NCBI GenBank assembly: GCA_021647245.1 | Contig: JAKIVC010000025.1 | Coordinates: 1-44,766, forward strand | Reading direction: 5' to 3' | DNA length: 44,766 nt | Origin: Gammaproteobacteria bacterium | Lineage (GTDB): Bacteria > Pseudomonadota > Gammaproteobacteria > RBG-16-57-12 | Shown: one piece after another, positions 26,308-35,327 of the stretch | How positions within the stretch are numbered: position 1 is the stretch's first letter | How the letters are laid out: each line of letters opens with the position of its first letter | Translations under genes and position numbers: made by a program | Notes under the pieces: model-generated | Told to the model about the DNA's origin: nothing | The model's database searches: none | What the model saw: only the letters and a program-made list of their open reading frames with translations

Positions 26308-26922
26308 ATGACAAAAACCGTACTTGCCGCACTCGTTTTAATATTTGCCACCTGCACCACGGCTCAAGCTGCTGGCGATGCCGGCGCAGGCGAAGAGAAA
26401 TCAATGGCCTGTCAAGGCTGCCACGGCGCTGATGGAAACAGTCCTGCGGGCATTTGGCCCTCCCTTGCCGGCCAGGCAGAAAAATACCTGGTCAAACAGA
26501 TCGAAGATTTCAAATCAGGGGTGCGTAAAAATGACACCATGGAGTCGATGGTTGCTGAGTTAAGCCATCAAGATATTGCCGATATCAGCGCATACTTCGC
26601 CGCACAAAAAGCCACTGCCAGTGGCATCAATGATGATGAAGGCCTGATTACATTAGGCAAGAAGATCTACAAAGGTGGTAATCACGATAGCCGCCTGATG
26701 GCTTGTGCAGGCTGCCACGGCCCGGACGCCGAAGGTAACGGCCCGGCAAACTTCCCAAGACTGGGCGGACAACAGGCTGAATACCTGCTAATTCAGCTAG
26801 AAGCCTTCGCGAGCAGTGCCCGTACCAATGATATGAATGGAATGATGAAAAACATTGCCACACGTATGTCACAAAAAGAGATGGAAGCCGTTGCGGCCTA
26901 TCTGGCGACACTCAGCCAATAA
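26308..26922 (+). CDS. Diheme cytochrome c4
   Basis: A 204-residue periplasmic or membrane-attached diheme electron carrier. The signal peptide is about 1-21. The two homologous halves each carry a CxxCH site, CQGCH (35-39) and CAGCH (133-137), and the repeated blocks 'PSLAGQAEKYLVKQIEDFKS' and 'PRLGGQQAEYLLIQLEAF'. Axial Met residues are likely in 'DTMESMVAELS' and 'NGMMKNIATRMS'. It delivers electrons to cbb3-type oxidases or similar in related bacteria. It sits between engB and dsbA, as in Pseudomonas. The start follows AAGGAAGG. A bidirectional terminator follows. Confidence 0.95.
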   Translation: MTKTVLAALVLIFATCTTAQAAGDAGAGEEKSMACQGCHGADGNSPAGIWPSLAGQAEKYLVKQIEDFKSGVRKNDTMESMVAELSHQDIADISAYFAAQKATASGINDDEGLITLGKKIYKGGNHDSRLMACAGCHGPDAEGNGPANFPRLGGQQAEYLLIQLEAFASSARTNDMNGMMKNIATRMSQKEMEAVAAYLATLSQ

Positions 26923-26942
26923 TAAGCTAATCCATCAATTGT

Positions 26943-26971
26943 AAAAAAGGGCGGTTAATCCGCCCTTTTTT
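26943..26971. terminator. Bidirectional terminator after cytochrome c4
   Basis: GGGCGG (26949-26954) and CCGCCC (26960-26965) form a stem with loop TTAAT, flanked by six A and six T. It serves both cytochrome c4 and the convergent cyclic-nucleotide-binding gene. Confidence 0.88.
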
Positions 26972-26980
26972 GGTTTTACA

Positions 26981-27466
26981 TTAACGTTTTCCGGCCCCAT
27001 ACAGATAGTGAGAAAAGGTTGCCACATCCTTACTGACCCGCCTCAACAAGTGATCCAGGCTAACAATAGCATGCTCCAGTAGGTTTACCGCGATATAGGG
27101 GTGTTCAACCCGTAACCGCAAGTACATCGGGCGTGGCAAGCGCAGCAGTTGTGCCTCTGCAGAAACCGCACGCATGCGAACCGAGCGTGGTTGTCGGTCA
27201 AAAAATGACATCTCACCCATCAACTCCCCAAGCTGTATCCGCCCCACTTCCGTCTCTTTACCGTTGTTATCGTAATAGAGTGCAGCCTCTCCGTTTACCA
27301 TAAAGTAGAGCGCCTCGCTGACCTCACCAATATCCGCAATAATCTCCCCACCCTTAACCTCAACCAGCTGCATATAATCGAGCAAAATACGCACCTCTTT
27401 GATGGTTAACGACTCACATAAATACTGTTGATTAAGAAAATGTGCCAAATCAATTTTCTCATCCAT
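26981..27466 (-). CDS. Cyclic nucleotide-binding (CNMP/Crp-like) domain protein without HTH
   Basis: A 161-residue protein made of one CNMP-binding domain (about 25-140): 'VEVKGGEIIADIGEVSEALYFM', 'GRIQLGELMGEMSFFDRQPRSV'. The 'GELMGEMSFFDRQPRS' stretch is the phosphate-binding cassette. No helix-turn-helix follows, so it is not a Crp/FNR regulator; it may be a ligand-sensing partner protein. The bound ligand is unknown, and no nucleotide cyclase with a known domain was identified nearby, although a GGDEF protein lies 3 kb away. It is convergent with cytochrome c4. Confidence 0.85.
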   Translation of the reverse strand: MDEKIDLAHFLNQQYLCESLTIKEVRILLDYMQLVEVKGGEIIADIGEVSEALYFMVNGEAALYYDNNGKETEVGRIQLGELMGEMSFFDRQPRSVRMRAVSAEAQLLRLPRPMYLRLRVEHPYIAVNLLEHAIVSLDHLLRRVSKDVATFSHYLYGAGKR

Positions 27467-27747
27467 ACTAAGTCCCCCGTTAATTTAATTCAATTAATAG
27501 TTATAACGCTTCTTCTCCACTTCTTCGATAACTTTTTTCGAATACTGCTCACGTAGAACACTTTACTCTGGCAACAAAAAACCTCGATACATAGAGATGA
27601 ATACCCCCATAAAACATTCAGATTGATCTGAACTAGTCGGCGCGTTGTTAATCAAAGCATGACAATGGCTCTTTCGGTCAGCTCTCTGTTGCCTTTAGCC
27701 ATCCATTTGGATACTCTGCAAAAAACAAATAACATATGGAGAATTTC

Positions 27748-28374
27748 ATGCGGTTACTCAGCATCACCGTCATTAGCCTATTACTCGCCTTCTCTGGCAA
27801 TAGCGCCCTTTCAGCTCCGTTTGAAGAGGATGTCGACTACGAGAAGCTGGAGCAACCCCAGCCAACAAAAAGCAAAAACAAAATTGAGGTGATCGAGTTT
27901 TTTTGGTACGGCTGCCCTCACTGCAACAACTTTGACCCCTATCTTCAGCGCTGGAAAAAAGGGTTAGCCAGTGATGTTGAGGTGATTCTAGTCCCTGCAA
28001 TTTTTCGCCCTGAGTGGGAAATTCACGCACGCGCCTTCTACACCGCTCAAATGTTAAAAGTATTAGATAAACTGCATCCTGCTATGTTTAATGCGATTCA
28101 TAATCGTGGTATCTCCCTTTCCAACGAAGCTCAGATCAAAGCACTTTTTCTTGACAATGGTGTTAAAGAGCGGGACTTCAAACGCATTTTTAATTCATTC
28201 GCCGTCGAAAGTAAGGTACGAAAAGCCAAAACACTGCACCTTAACTACGGTGTAAGGTCGGTACCCAACATGGTTATCAATGGTCAATATCGCACCAATG
28301 CCGGGCTCGCTGGAAATAATGTCAACGTATTGAAAGTGGCCGACTACTTGATTAACCAAGAACGCAAAAAATAG
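27748..28374 (+). CDS. dsbA: Thiol:disulfide interchange protein DsbA
   Basis: A 208-residue periplasmic oxidase that inserts disulfide bonds. The start at 27748 is preferred over the ATG at 27736, as GGAG lies 9 bases before it and it begins a clean signal peptide (about 1-23). The active site is CPHC (Cys56-Cys59) in 'EFFWYGCPHCNNF', the usual DsbA motif. The cis-proline is in 'VRSVPNMVING'. The alpha-helical insertion domain is present. It lies downstream of cytochrome c4, the usual gammaproteobacterial order. The 281-base gap before it holds no obvious regulatory motif. Confidence 0.95.
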   Translation: MRLLSITVISLLLAFSGNSALSAPFEEDVDYEKLEQPQPTKSKNKIEVIEFFWYGCPHCNNFDPYLQRWKKGLASDVEVILVPAIFRPEWEIHARAFYTAQMLKVLDKLHPAMFNAIHNRGISLSNEAQIKALFLDNGVKERDFKRIFNSFAVESKVRKAKTLHLNYGVRSVPNMVINGQYRTNAGLAGNNVNVLKVADYLINQERKK

Positions 28375-28391
28375 CTCGGCGAATGGAATCC

Positions 28392-30023
28392 ATGAAAGCA
28401 GCTGAGCTATTCATTAAGTGCCTCGAAAATGAAGGTGTTGAATATATCTTTGGCATCCCAGGAGAAGAAAACCTGGATGTCATGGATGCCCTTCTCAATT
28501 CGAAAATCCAGTTCATCACCTGTCGACACGAGCAAGGGGCTGCCTTCATGGCAGATGTCTATGGGCGCTTAACCGGTCGCGCCGGAGTCTGCATGGCCAC
28601 ACTGGGGCCGGGGGCCACCAACCTGATTACCGGCGTTGCCGATGCCAATATGGATCACGCACCGGTGGTGGCCATCGCCGGCCAAGCCCCCACCTACCGG
28701 CTACACAAAGAGTCCCATCAGGTATTGGACCTGAATAAAATATTTCAGCCGATCACCAAATACTCCAGCCAGATCCTGGAAGCGGAAACCATCCCGGAGG
28801 TTGTACGCAAGGCATTCAAGCTTTCACAGGCTGAAAAAAGTGGCGCAACGTTTATTGAGTTCCCTGAAAACATTGCCAAACTGAACACCGATGCTCAACC
28901 ACTTCAGTTCAAAACCCCCTCATCACCCGAACCGGCACTGAAACGAATAAATAGAGCGATAGAGATTATCTCCAATGCCAAAAATCCGATCATTCTGGCC
29001 GGAAATGGGGTTATTCGTGCCGATGCATCACTACAACTCGCGGCATTTGCCGAGCAGCTCAAGATCCCCGTGGCCAACACCTTTATGGCAAAAGGGGTTA
29101 TTCCGTTCAAACACCCCATGGCGTTGGGCAGCGTAGGCCTTCAGGCGCAAGATCATGTACTGTTTGGCTTTACCCAGGCCGACCTGATCATCTGCATCGG
29201 TTATGACCTGGTGGAGTACCACCCCCATCTTTGGCACCCCAGCAACGACCGAATCATTATCCATATTGACGCAAGCCCGGCTGAGGTTGATGCCAACTAC
29301 ACCATCGAAGTGGGTGTCATCGGTGACATCAAGCTCAGCCTTGCGCGCATAGCAGAACAACTCACCCCTCGCGAAGGGCACCCACTGCGCCCCCTAAGAA
29401 CGGCTCTTATCAACGAAATGAACCAACATGCCAAGGATGAGTGCATACCGCTTAAACCCCAAAAAATAATCTGGGATCTGCGTACCGCGCTGGCACTTCA
29501 AGACACCGTCATCTGTGATGTAGGCGCACATAAGATGTGGATGGCACGCATGTTCCGCTGCGAGAACCCAAACACCTGCATTATCTCCAATGGTTTCGCC
29601 AGCATGGGCATTGCGATACCCGGAGCAATCGCAGCAAAGCTCGCCCATCCTGATAAAAAAGTGGTTGCTGTCACCGGCGATGCTGGCTTCCTCATGAACT
29701 CTCAAGAGATCGAAACAGCGATGCGCCTGAGCATCTCCATGGTCATTCTAATCTGGAATGATGGCGCCTATGGGCTTATTGAGTGGAAGCAAATGACTCA
29801 GTTTGGCCGCACCTCCAATGTCCACTTTAGCAATCCGGACTTTGTTAAATATGCCGAAGCATTCGGTGCCAAAGGGTACCGGATTGAATCAGCCAAACAG
29901 TTAGTGCCTACATTAAAACGAGCACTTGCCGACAACACTGTCAGCATTATCGATTGCCCGGTCGATTACAGTGAAAACATTAAACTGACTGAGCAGTTGG
30001 GAGAGATGGTGAGTCCTTTCTAG
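28392..30023 (+). CDS. Acetolactate synthase, AlsS-type (thiamine-diphosphate enzyme)
   Basis: Probably condenses two pyruvates to acetolactate. It has 543 residues from the ATG at 28392 (MKAAELFIKCLENEGVEYIF); an ATG at 28383 would add three residues. The cofactor-activating glutamate is in 'CRHEQGAAFMADVYG'. The central domain is 'PIILAGNGVI', and the thiamine-binding GDG-like motif is 'VTGDAGFLMNSQEIETAMR' followed by 'WNDGAYGLIEWKQ'. The similarity is to AlsS/catabolic-type enzymes rather than IlvB, and no small regulatory subunit is adjacent. It starts 17 bases after dsbA and is followed 17 bases later by the GGDEF gene, so the three are probably co-transcribed. The physiological role (branched-chain amino acids or acetoin) cannot be told here. 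Confidence 0.88.
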   Translation: MKAAELFIKCLENEGVEYIFGIPGEENLDVMDALLNSKIQFITCRHEQGAAFMADVYGRLTGRAGVCMATLGPGATNLITGVADANMDHAPVVAIAGQAPTYRLHKESHQVLDLNKIFQPITKYSSQILEAETIPEVVRKAFKLSQAEKSGATFIEFPENIAKLNTDAQPLQFKTPSSPEPALKRINRAIEIISNAKNPIILAGNGVIRADASLQLAAFAEQLKIPVANTFMAKGVIPFKHPMALGSVGLQAQDHVLFGFTQADLIICIGYDLVEYHPHLWHPSNDRIIIHIDASPAEVDANYTIEVGVIGDIKLSLARIAEQLTPREGHPLRPLRTALINEMNQHAKDECIPLKPQKIIWDLRTALALQDTVICDVGAHKMWMARMFRCENPNTCIISNGFASMGIAIPGAIAAKLAHPDKKVVAVTGDAGFLMNSQEIETAMRLSISMVILIWNDGAYGLIEWKQMTQFGRTSNVHFSNPDFVKYAEAFGAKGYRIESAKQLVPTLKRALADNTVSIIDCPVDYSENIKLTEQLGEMVSPF

Positions 30024-30040
30024 CGTGAGAAACAGATACC

Positions 30041-31942
30041 ATGCCAAATAATGAAGACCAAGCACTTCAATGGAAGAAAAAATATTTTTCTGCCCTGGAA
30101 AAACTGGAACAGACTGAGCAACAATCGGCCGACACAGAGACCCTGCTTCGCCGCAGTTTATCGCGCATCAGCCTCGCTCTTGATGGATTCGACAGCCAAC
30201 TAGACAAGCAGCTTGACTCCCTGCGCAGTAGCATTCGCAGCGGCCGAAAGCCACTCTACATCGGCCAGCTCAGTGAGGAGATCAGCACACGCGGCCAAAC
30301 AGTCAGTCAGCAGCAACAATCACAACCCAAAAACCCGCAACTACTGCTCTCATTACTGGAGAAACTGACACTCCCCAGCGCACTCCATAAGCAGCAAACA
30401 ATACTCCGCAAAGAGCTTAGCCACAAGCACGCCAGCCAACAGATTGAGACACACATCGACGCGTTGGCACTGCTACTACGCGCCGCACAAAATGCGGAGC
30501 AAACCAGCACCGAAACTCAAAAAATAACACCGCCACAAGAAACCACTACCACCTCTGCGCCGAAAGAGCCTGAACCCGAGGGTGGCTTTTTATCCCGCCT
30601 GTTTACTAGCAGTGAAAAACAGCGCAAGGGCGATGTAAAGCCCCAAACAAATACCCAACCATTCAAGCAACTGCTTAGCGAAGTCTCCCTACCCAGTCCC
30701 TATGCTGAGCAACTGAATGAGATCAACGCAAAATTTAACAACTCGACTGATGAGGCAGATTTAAACCACTTGATAAGTAAACTGGCTGATTTGCTCAGCA
30801 AATTACCCGAGAATCGCGATCAGCCTGACGCTATCGAGGTGAAAGGGGCAGATTTGTCAGGCGAAACCGCTGAAGGGGTGCTTTTGCAGCTTCTGGATCG
30901 CATCACCTTGGTAGACCCCTACGCACAGGAGCTTGAAAAGCTACGTGAAACAATATTATCCACAGAGAAGGGCCAACTCGACTTCAGTCAAATTCTGGAG
31001 TCGCTCGCCAGTTTGATCAGCCATGCACAATCACTGAGCCAAAGCGAGAAACAGGCACTTGAGGGGTTTTTGCTCAACATCACCAACACCCTCGACCAGA
31101 TCGACAGCAATATCAGAGGGGCACAGGGGCATCAAAATCAGCTCCGGCAGAGCAGTGAGAAGCTGGACAGCGCGGTTAAAACACAAGTAAGTGATATGCA
31201 AACATCCGTGCTCGAAATGAATGATCTTGCAGAGCTTAAGCAGTGTATTCAATCGCGGCTTAGCACCATCAACCAGCATCTGGACAGCTTCAAAAAAGAG
31301 AATAAAATACGCTATGAGCAGATGGAACACGCCATGGAGTCGATGGTAAACCAGGTAATAAAGGTTGAGTCAGAATCAAATAGCCTACAAAAAGCACTCG
31401 AAGAGCAGCGTAACAGAGCGACCAAAGACCCGCTGACAGGTGTCAATAACCGCCTAGCTTATGAAGAATTTATTCAGACTGAATATAGTCGTTGGCAGCG
31501 ATTCCAGCACAGCCTCACCATGATTATTTGGGATATAGATCACTTCAAGCGTGTCAACGATGATTTTGGGCATCAAGCGGGGGACAAAGCACTGACAATC
31601 GTCGCCCAACTACTCAAAAATAGACTCCGCAAAGTCGACCACCTCGCTCGCTTTGGTGGTGAAGAGTTTGTCTCTCTACTACCCGAAACTGAGATAGAGC
31701 CCGCGCTCATGGTTGCCAATAAATTACGCGAAGCCATTGAGAAAACCGAGTTTCACTTTAACGATAAGCGAGTACGGCTCACCATCTCCTGCGGCCTGGC
31801 ACAATTCCGTGAAGGAGACACCCCAGACACCGTGTTCCAGCGAGCGGATGCAGCACTCTACCAAGCCAAGGAAGCTGGGCGTAACTGCTGTAAAAAAGAG
31901 GGTGAAACAGATAAACCTGCACTAGGAGGCTGTCGGACTTAG
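30041..31942 (+). CDS. GGDEF-domain protein (probable diguanylate cyclase) with long coiled-coil N-terminus
   Basis: A 633-residue soluble protein with no signal or membrane helix. About 460 residues of helical, Gln/Ser/Leu-rich, coiled-coil sequence precede a C-terminal GGDEF domain starting around 'RATKDPLTGVNNRLAYEEFI'. The active-site signature is GGEEF in 'DHLARFGGEEFVSL'. An inhibitory I-site RxxD (RKVD) lies five residues before it, so it is probably an active, product-inhibited c-di-GMP synthase. The last five residues (GGCRT) and the stop codon come from the MITE inserted at 31925. Removing the MITE and one TA would restore GGHTDRPRQEAE and a TAA at 32124-32126. Confidence 0.92.
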   Translation: MPNNEDQALQWKKKYFSALEKLEQTEQQSADTETLLRRSLSRISLALDGFDSQLDKQLDSLRSSIRSGRKPLYIGQLSEEISTRGQTVSQQQQSQPKNPQLLLSLLEKLTLPSALHKQQTILRKELSHKHASQQIETHIDALALLLRAAQNAEQTSTETQKITPPQETTTTSAPKEPEPEGGFLSRLFTSSEKQRKGDVKPQTNTQPFKQLLSEVSLPSPYAEQLNEINAKFNNSTDEADLNHLISKLADLLSKLPENRDQPDAIEVKGADLSGETAEGVLLQLLDRITLVDPYAQELEKLRETILSTEKGQLDFSQILESLASLISHAQSLSQSEKQALEGFLLNITNTLDQIDSNIRGAQGHQNQLRQSSEKLDSAVKTQVSDMQTSVLEMNDLAELKQCIQSRLSTINQHLDSFKKENKIRYEQMEHAMESMVNQVIKVESESNSLQKALEEQRNRATKDPLTGVNNRLAYEEFIQTEYSRWQRFQHSLTMIIWDIDHFKRVNDDFGHQAGDKALTIVAQLLKNRLRKVDHLARFGGEEFVSLLPETEIEPALMVANKLREAIEKTEFHFNDKRVRLTISCGLAQFREGDTPDTVFQRADAALYQAKEAGRNCCKKEGETDKPALGGCRT

Positions 31943-32085
31943 GGTGAATCTACTGCGGAAAAGCCATTCAGGCCCATTTCTCCGATCATTTTCGTTGAAT
32001 ATGCTCAATATTCGCCTCAAACGATCAAAAAAATGGACTCAAAATGGCTTTCCCTCGCTACGATCACCTAAGCCCGACAGCCTCC
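31925..32085 (+). mobile_element. MITE-like 161-bp element, copy A
   Basis: Terminal inverted repeats are GGAGGCTGTCGGACTTAG (left) and the reverse complement, with one substitution, at the right. The interior is itself an imperfect palindrome (GGAAAAGCCATT and AATGGCTTTCC arms). TA flanks it on both sides (31923-31924 and 32086-32087), which suggests a TA target duplication. Copy B at 35611-35771 is its reverse complement with a single mismatch. It has no transposase; any reading frames across it are short and not credited. Confidence 0.85.
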
Positions 32086-32231
32086 TAGGCGGACACACCG
32101 ATCGCCCTCGCCAAGAGGCAGAATAAGCACTTTATTGAGGCTTTTACACGGGAGGATGCACGGATAAAAAAGCTAAAACAGACCTGGTTTTATCTCTTCT
32201 TTCGTGCGCACACCTCTCATGCAAAGGTCTC

Positions 32232-32678
32232 TTATTCTAAACCCGGCCGAGAGAGGCTCATTTTAAGTTTCCCCATCTGATCAATAATCTGAACTCTTTT
32301 ATAATCTTTCGCTGGCAGTACCAGCAACAAGCAGGGCCGTGTAACCACTTGAGCCATCATCATCCCTTGTAGCGGGCTATTCCAAGCCACTTGAATCGAT
32401 AGCTGGCCATCGACTAAGGCGGTGATTTCAGTCAGTAGCGCCAATGAATAACCGGCACTGCTCTGTTGCCCCATACTGACCAATAACAGCCGTGAACCAT
32501 CTGCCGCAAACTGCTGATAGAGTTTGCCGCTCTGCAGCCACTCAACACCCATCACAGAGCTGCCGCAGTGCGCTCCTTGCATCAGGGGTTTTACCTCAAC
32601 TTGCGGTGGGAGCCGGTCACCGGCAACCACGGTAAAAGCCATCATGACAGTGATCACCACACCAAACAACTTAATCAC
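32232..32678 (-). CDS. Small secreted protein resembling the PrcB family (S8 protease partner)
   Basis: A 148-residue protein with a short signal peptide (about 1-19, MIKLFGVVITVMMAFTVVAG). The later part (about 70-135: 'GQQSSAGYSLALLTEITALV', 'SPLQGMMMAQVVTRPCLLL') has the 'G..SSGY.v.i..i' plus 'P..G.m..qvvt.P..li' pattern of the PrcB C-terminal domain. PrcB was described as a partner of the subtilisin-like dentilisin of Treponema denticola. The GTG start (32676-32678) overlaps the stop of the subtilisin gene, so the pair is probably translated together. The family assignment is from pattern recognition and is moderately sure. Confidence 0.65.
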   Translation of the reverse strand: MIKLFGVVITVMMAFTVVAGDRLPPQVEVKPLMQGAHCGSSVMGVEWLQSGKLYQQFAADGSRLLLVSMGQQSSAGYSLALLTEITALVDGQLSIQVAWNSPLQGMMMAQVVTRPCLLLVLPAKDYKRVQIIDQMGKLKMSLSRPGLE

Positions 32679-35278
32679 TCAACCCGCCACCTTTTTAACA
32701 CTTCTCTTTGCTCCATACTTTCACCTAGCAACCCTTTATTAGTGGCAGAGAGGCGCAACCCGATACCCACACTGAAGTTCACATTCGCCCTTGACCGGTC
32801 AACCTTCACAAACTCGATATCACCATAAAAGGGGTACCCGCCACAGCTTTCACCTCGATCGCAAATAGAGTCATCGTTATCGGCATCACTCCCCGCTAAT
32901 ATTTCATAGCTTCCCGGTTTAACACCCTCAAACTGATAGTGGTACTGGCCATCAACTGCCGTCACTGCGACAGAGTAACGACTTAAGCGACTATCCTGTT
33001 CAAATAGAGCCACATAGAGGTAACCGGCATCCGCCACCATTGTCGATGTTAAGCGCTGCACAGTGACCGGGAGGGTGTAGAGGCCGCCCTCAATATTGCT
33101 GGTAAAGGTAATCGTAGCACTGTAGTTAGCATCCTCAGCCAGCAGCGAGCGGTCGATAGTCGCCACATAGCGCCCCAACCCTTGTGTGTCAGTGGTACAT
33201 CGCTGTGCCGAGTCTCGCTCACAATCAACCGTTAACCAGTGCTCACTACTGGCTGGCGAGCTGATGGTTGGCGAGCCGCCACCCAGGTTGCTCACATCAA
33301 ATAGCCGCCACCCATCAACCAGGCCAAAATCAATACTGCTCGGATTGGAGTAGAGCAGTGGCTGTTGACTACCATCCACCGCCTCTTTCGCTTCTAACAC
33401 CGCCTTATACGCATCAACCAATCCGTAGCCGAAAGTATCATCGCGGCCTGCACTACCCAAGTCAGTGGTCAGCCGCCCCGCTCGCAACCAAGCTTCAAAA
33501 ATACTACTCGTCATGGCAGGGTAAAGGGTCTTCATCAACGCCGCCACACCCGCCACATGGGGAGAGGCCATTGATGTGCCTTGCAGATAGGCGTAATTAT
33601 GAGCCACACTTCCCGCCACCACGTCACCCGCCACACTCAGAATGCCATCGGGTACGCCATCCCGGTTGAAGTCCGCATCGATATCGCCTCCTGGGGCCGC
33701 AATATCGATATAAGCGCCGTAGTTTGAATAGGAGGCTAACTGCTTATCCGCGCCCACCGCGCTCACGGAGATGACACCCGCCAGTGACGCTGGATACATC
33801 GGCATTGAACTCCCGTCATTACCTGCGGCGGCTATAACAACAATCCCCTGATCAATTGCCGCCGCGACGGCTGTAGCCACCGCTTCGCTTCGAGACGGGC
33901 CACCCAGGCTCATATTAATCACACTGGCCACGTCTCCGCCGGTTAACTGAACACCCGAATCATTAGGCAGTCCCGCCGCATAGTAGATTGCCTGGCTAAT
34001 ATCATATGATGTACCACCCAGTGACCCGAGCACTCTGAGCGCCATCAACTTAACTGGCCATGTGCCCGCCACACCAGCCACTCCTTGTCCATTATTGCTT
34101 TTGGCTGCAACCGTACCCGCAACATGAGCGCCATGAAAAACATAATAGGGATCACCGCCATGCTCATCAGTTGGATCCAAATCCAAGCCATCACCATCAC
34201 CTGAGTTTTGTACGTCACTCACAAAATCATAACCCGAGGCAAGCTGCTGCCCTACCAGGTCAGGGTGGCCTGGCAAGGTGCCGCTATCAATCACCGCAAC
34301 AATCGCCGAGTGGACCCCCGGCAGCAAATCCCAAGCACGATCAAGGCTAATTAACGGGTAGTGCCACTGCCGGTTGTAATACTCATCATCCACCGCCGCT
34401 GTAGGCTGATAAATGTAATTAGGCTCTACAAAGGCCAGCTGGGGATCTTTGGCCAACGCTTTAATCATGTAGAGTGTCTCTCGCTTGCGCTGCTGCACAG
34501 GCGTCAGAGCCCCAATACCGGTTGACTGGACACCTAAACGCTTTAACGAAGAGATCCGCGCACCCGGCTCTTTGGGCAGTCGCCACAACTGCATGCCACT
34601 TCCAGCTGCTTGTTGCTTCTCTAAACCATATTTATTCATCACCCTACGAGCATCAACACTCGCCTCTTTCAAGACAATAACTGCCTCACCCTCAACAAAT
34701 TCACTGCTTGTGGAGAAGCTGCTCGTGCTGGCAGGCACGTTAACACCCAGATTCAACGTATAGTTAGAAGCACCGGCATATGCATACACATGAATGTAGT
34801 AATGACCAGTATCAGCAACCACCACTTGCTCGGTTGCCGTAACGCCTAGTGACTCTCCAACCATCTCTCCTTGGAGGTCGTAGACAATCAGATCCAAGTC
34901 ATTATCAGAAGACCAATCAGAGGTCGTCAGCATGACCCGCTGACCCGCAATTAAATCGACCCGAAAAACATCATCCCGATCACCACTCAAAAATGAACGG
35001 CCATCTACACCCCTATTCGGAACATTCACATACCCCGCCAGATTCAGTGGATTGCCCACCCGCTGGGCAGTTGAAAAATGATTATTTTCCAAATAAAAAG
35101 CCTGTGGATTATTAACATCGCTATCAACCATGGAGCTATCTGCAGCGGTAATCACACCACTGATGCTATAGCGTTCATCACTTTCATCCTCATCCATACA
35201 GGCACTCAGCAGCAAGCTGCTCATAACAATGACCAGACAGCCCTTCAAACCAGAATCTACTATTTTATAAAGCAACAT
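32675..35278 (-). CDS. Secreted subtilisin-like serine protease (S8), lipoprotein
   Basis: An 867-residue predicted lipoprotein peptidase. The signal ends with a lipobox, LLLSAC with Cys27, so the enzyme is probably membrane-anchored. A PPC-like domain (about 88-180: 'FRVDLIAGQRVMLTTSDWSS') comes next, then an inhibitor/propeptide-like region (about 195-290), then the catalytic domain (about 305-620). The catalytic triad is visible: Asp331 (VAVIDSG), His382 (HGAHVAGTV) and Ser569 (GTSMASPHVAG), with oxyanion Asn487 (AAAGNDG). The C-terminal ~240 residues are beta-rich, with a carboxypeptidase-regulatory-like repeat near 'GVKPGSYEILAGSDADND'. It lies between two inverted MITE copies and overlaps the PrcB-like gene. 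The substrate is unknown. Confidence 0.93.
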   Translation of the reverse strand: MLLYKIVDSGLKGCLVIVMSSLLLSACMDEDESDERYSISGVITAADSSMVDSDVNNPQAFYLENNHFSTAQRVGNPLNLAGYVNVPNRGVDGRSFLSGDRDDVFRVDLIAGQRVMLTTSDWSSDNDLDLIVYDLQGEMVGESLGVTATEQVVVADTGHYYIHVYAYAGASNYTLNLGVNVPASTSSFSTSSEFVEGEAVIVLKEASVDARRVMNKYGLEKQQAAGSGMQLWRLPKEPGARISSLKRLGVQSTGIGALTPVQQRKRETLYMIKALAKDPQLAFVEPNYIYQPTAAVDDEYYNRQWHYPLISLDRAWDLLPGVHSAIVAVIDSGTLPGHPDLVGQQLASGYDFVSDVQNSGDGDGLDLDPTDEHGGDPYYVFHGAHVAGTVAAKSNNGQGVAGVAGTWPVKLMALRVLGSLGGTSYDISQAIYYAAGLPNDSGVQLTGGDVASVINMSLGGPSRSEAVATAVAAAIDQGIVVIAAAGNDGSSMPMYPASLAGVISVSAVGADKQLASYSNYGAYIDIAAPGGDIDADFNRDGVPDGILSVAGDVVAGSVAHNYAYLQGTSMASPHVAGVAALMKTLYPAMTSSIFEAWLRAGRLTTDLGSAGRDDTFGYGLVDAYKAVLEAKEAVDGSQQPLLYSNPSSIDFGLVDGWRLFDVSNLGGGSPTISSPASSEHWLTVDCERDSAQRCTTDTQGLGRYVATIDRSLLAEDANYSATITFTSNIEGGLYTLPVTVQRLTSTMVADAGYLYVALFEQDSRLSRYSVAVTAVDGQYHYQFEGVKPGSYEILAGSDADNDDSICDRGESCGGYPFYGDIEFVKVDRSRANVNFSVGIGLRLSATNKGLLGESMEQREVLKRWRVE

Positions 35279-35327
35279 GAATACCCTGAAGTTTACCCGA
35301 ACTATAAGTCATATCATTTTTTTCGGC

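Noticed and set aside
27467..27747. FNR-type site or small gene upstream of dsbA
   Set aside because: A TTGATCTGAA stretch is present but the second half-site is missing; no frame with a ribosome binding site was found.
31944..32126. Small open frame after the GGDEF gene that covers MITE copy A
   Set aside because: It consists of MITE sequence plus the ancestral GGDEF tail region in another frame; the same peptide appears in copy B, so it is repeat-derived.
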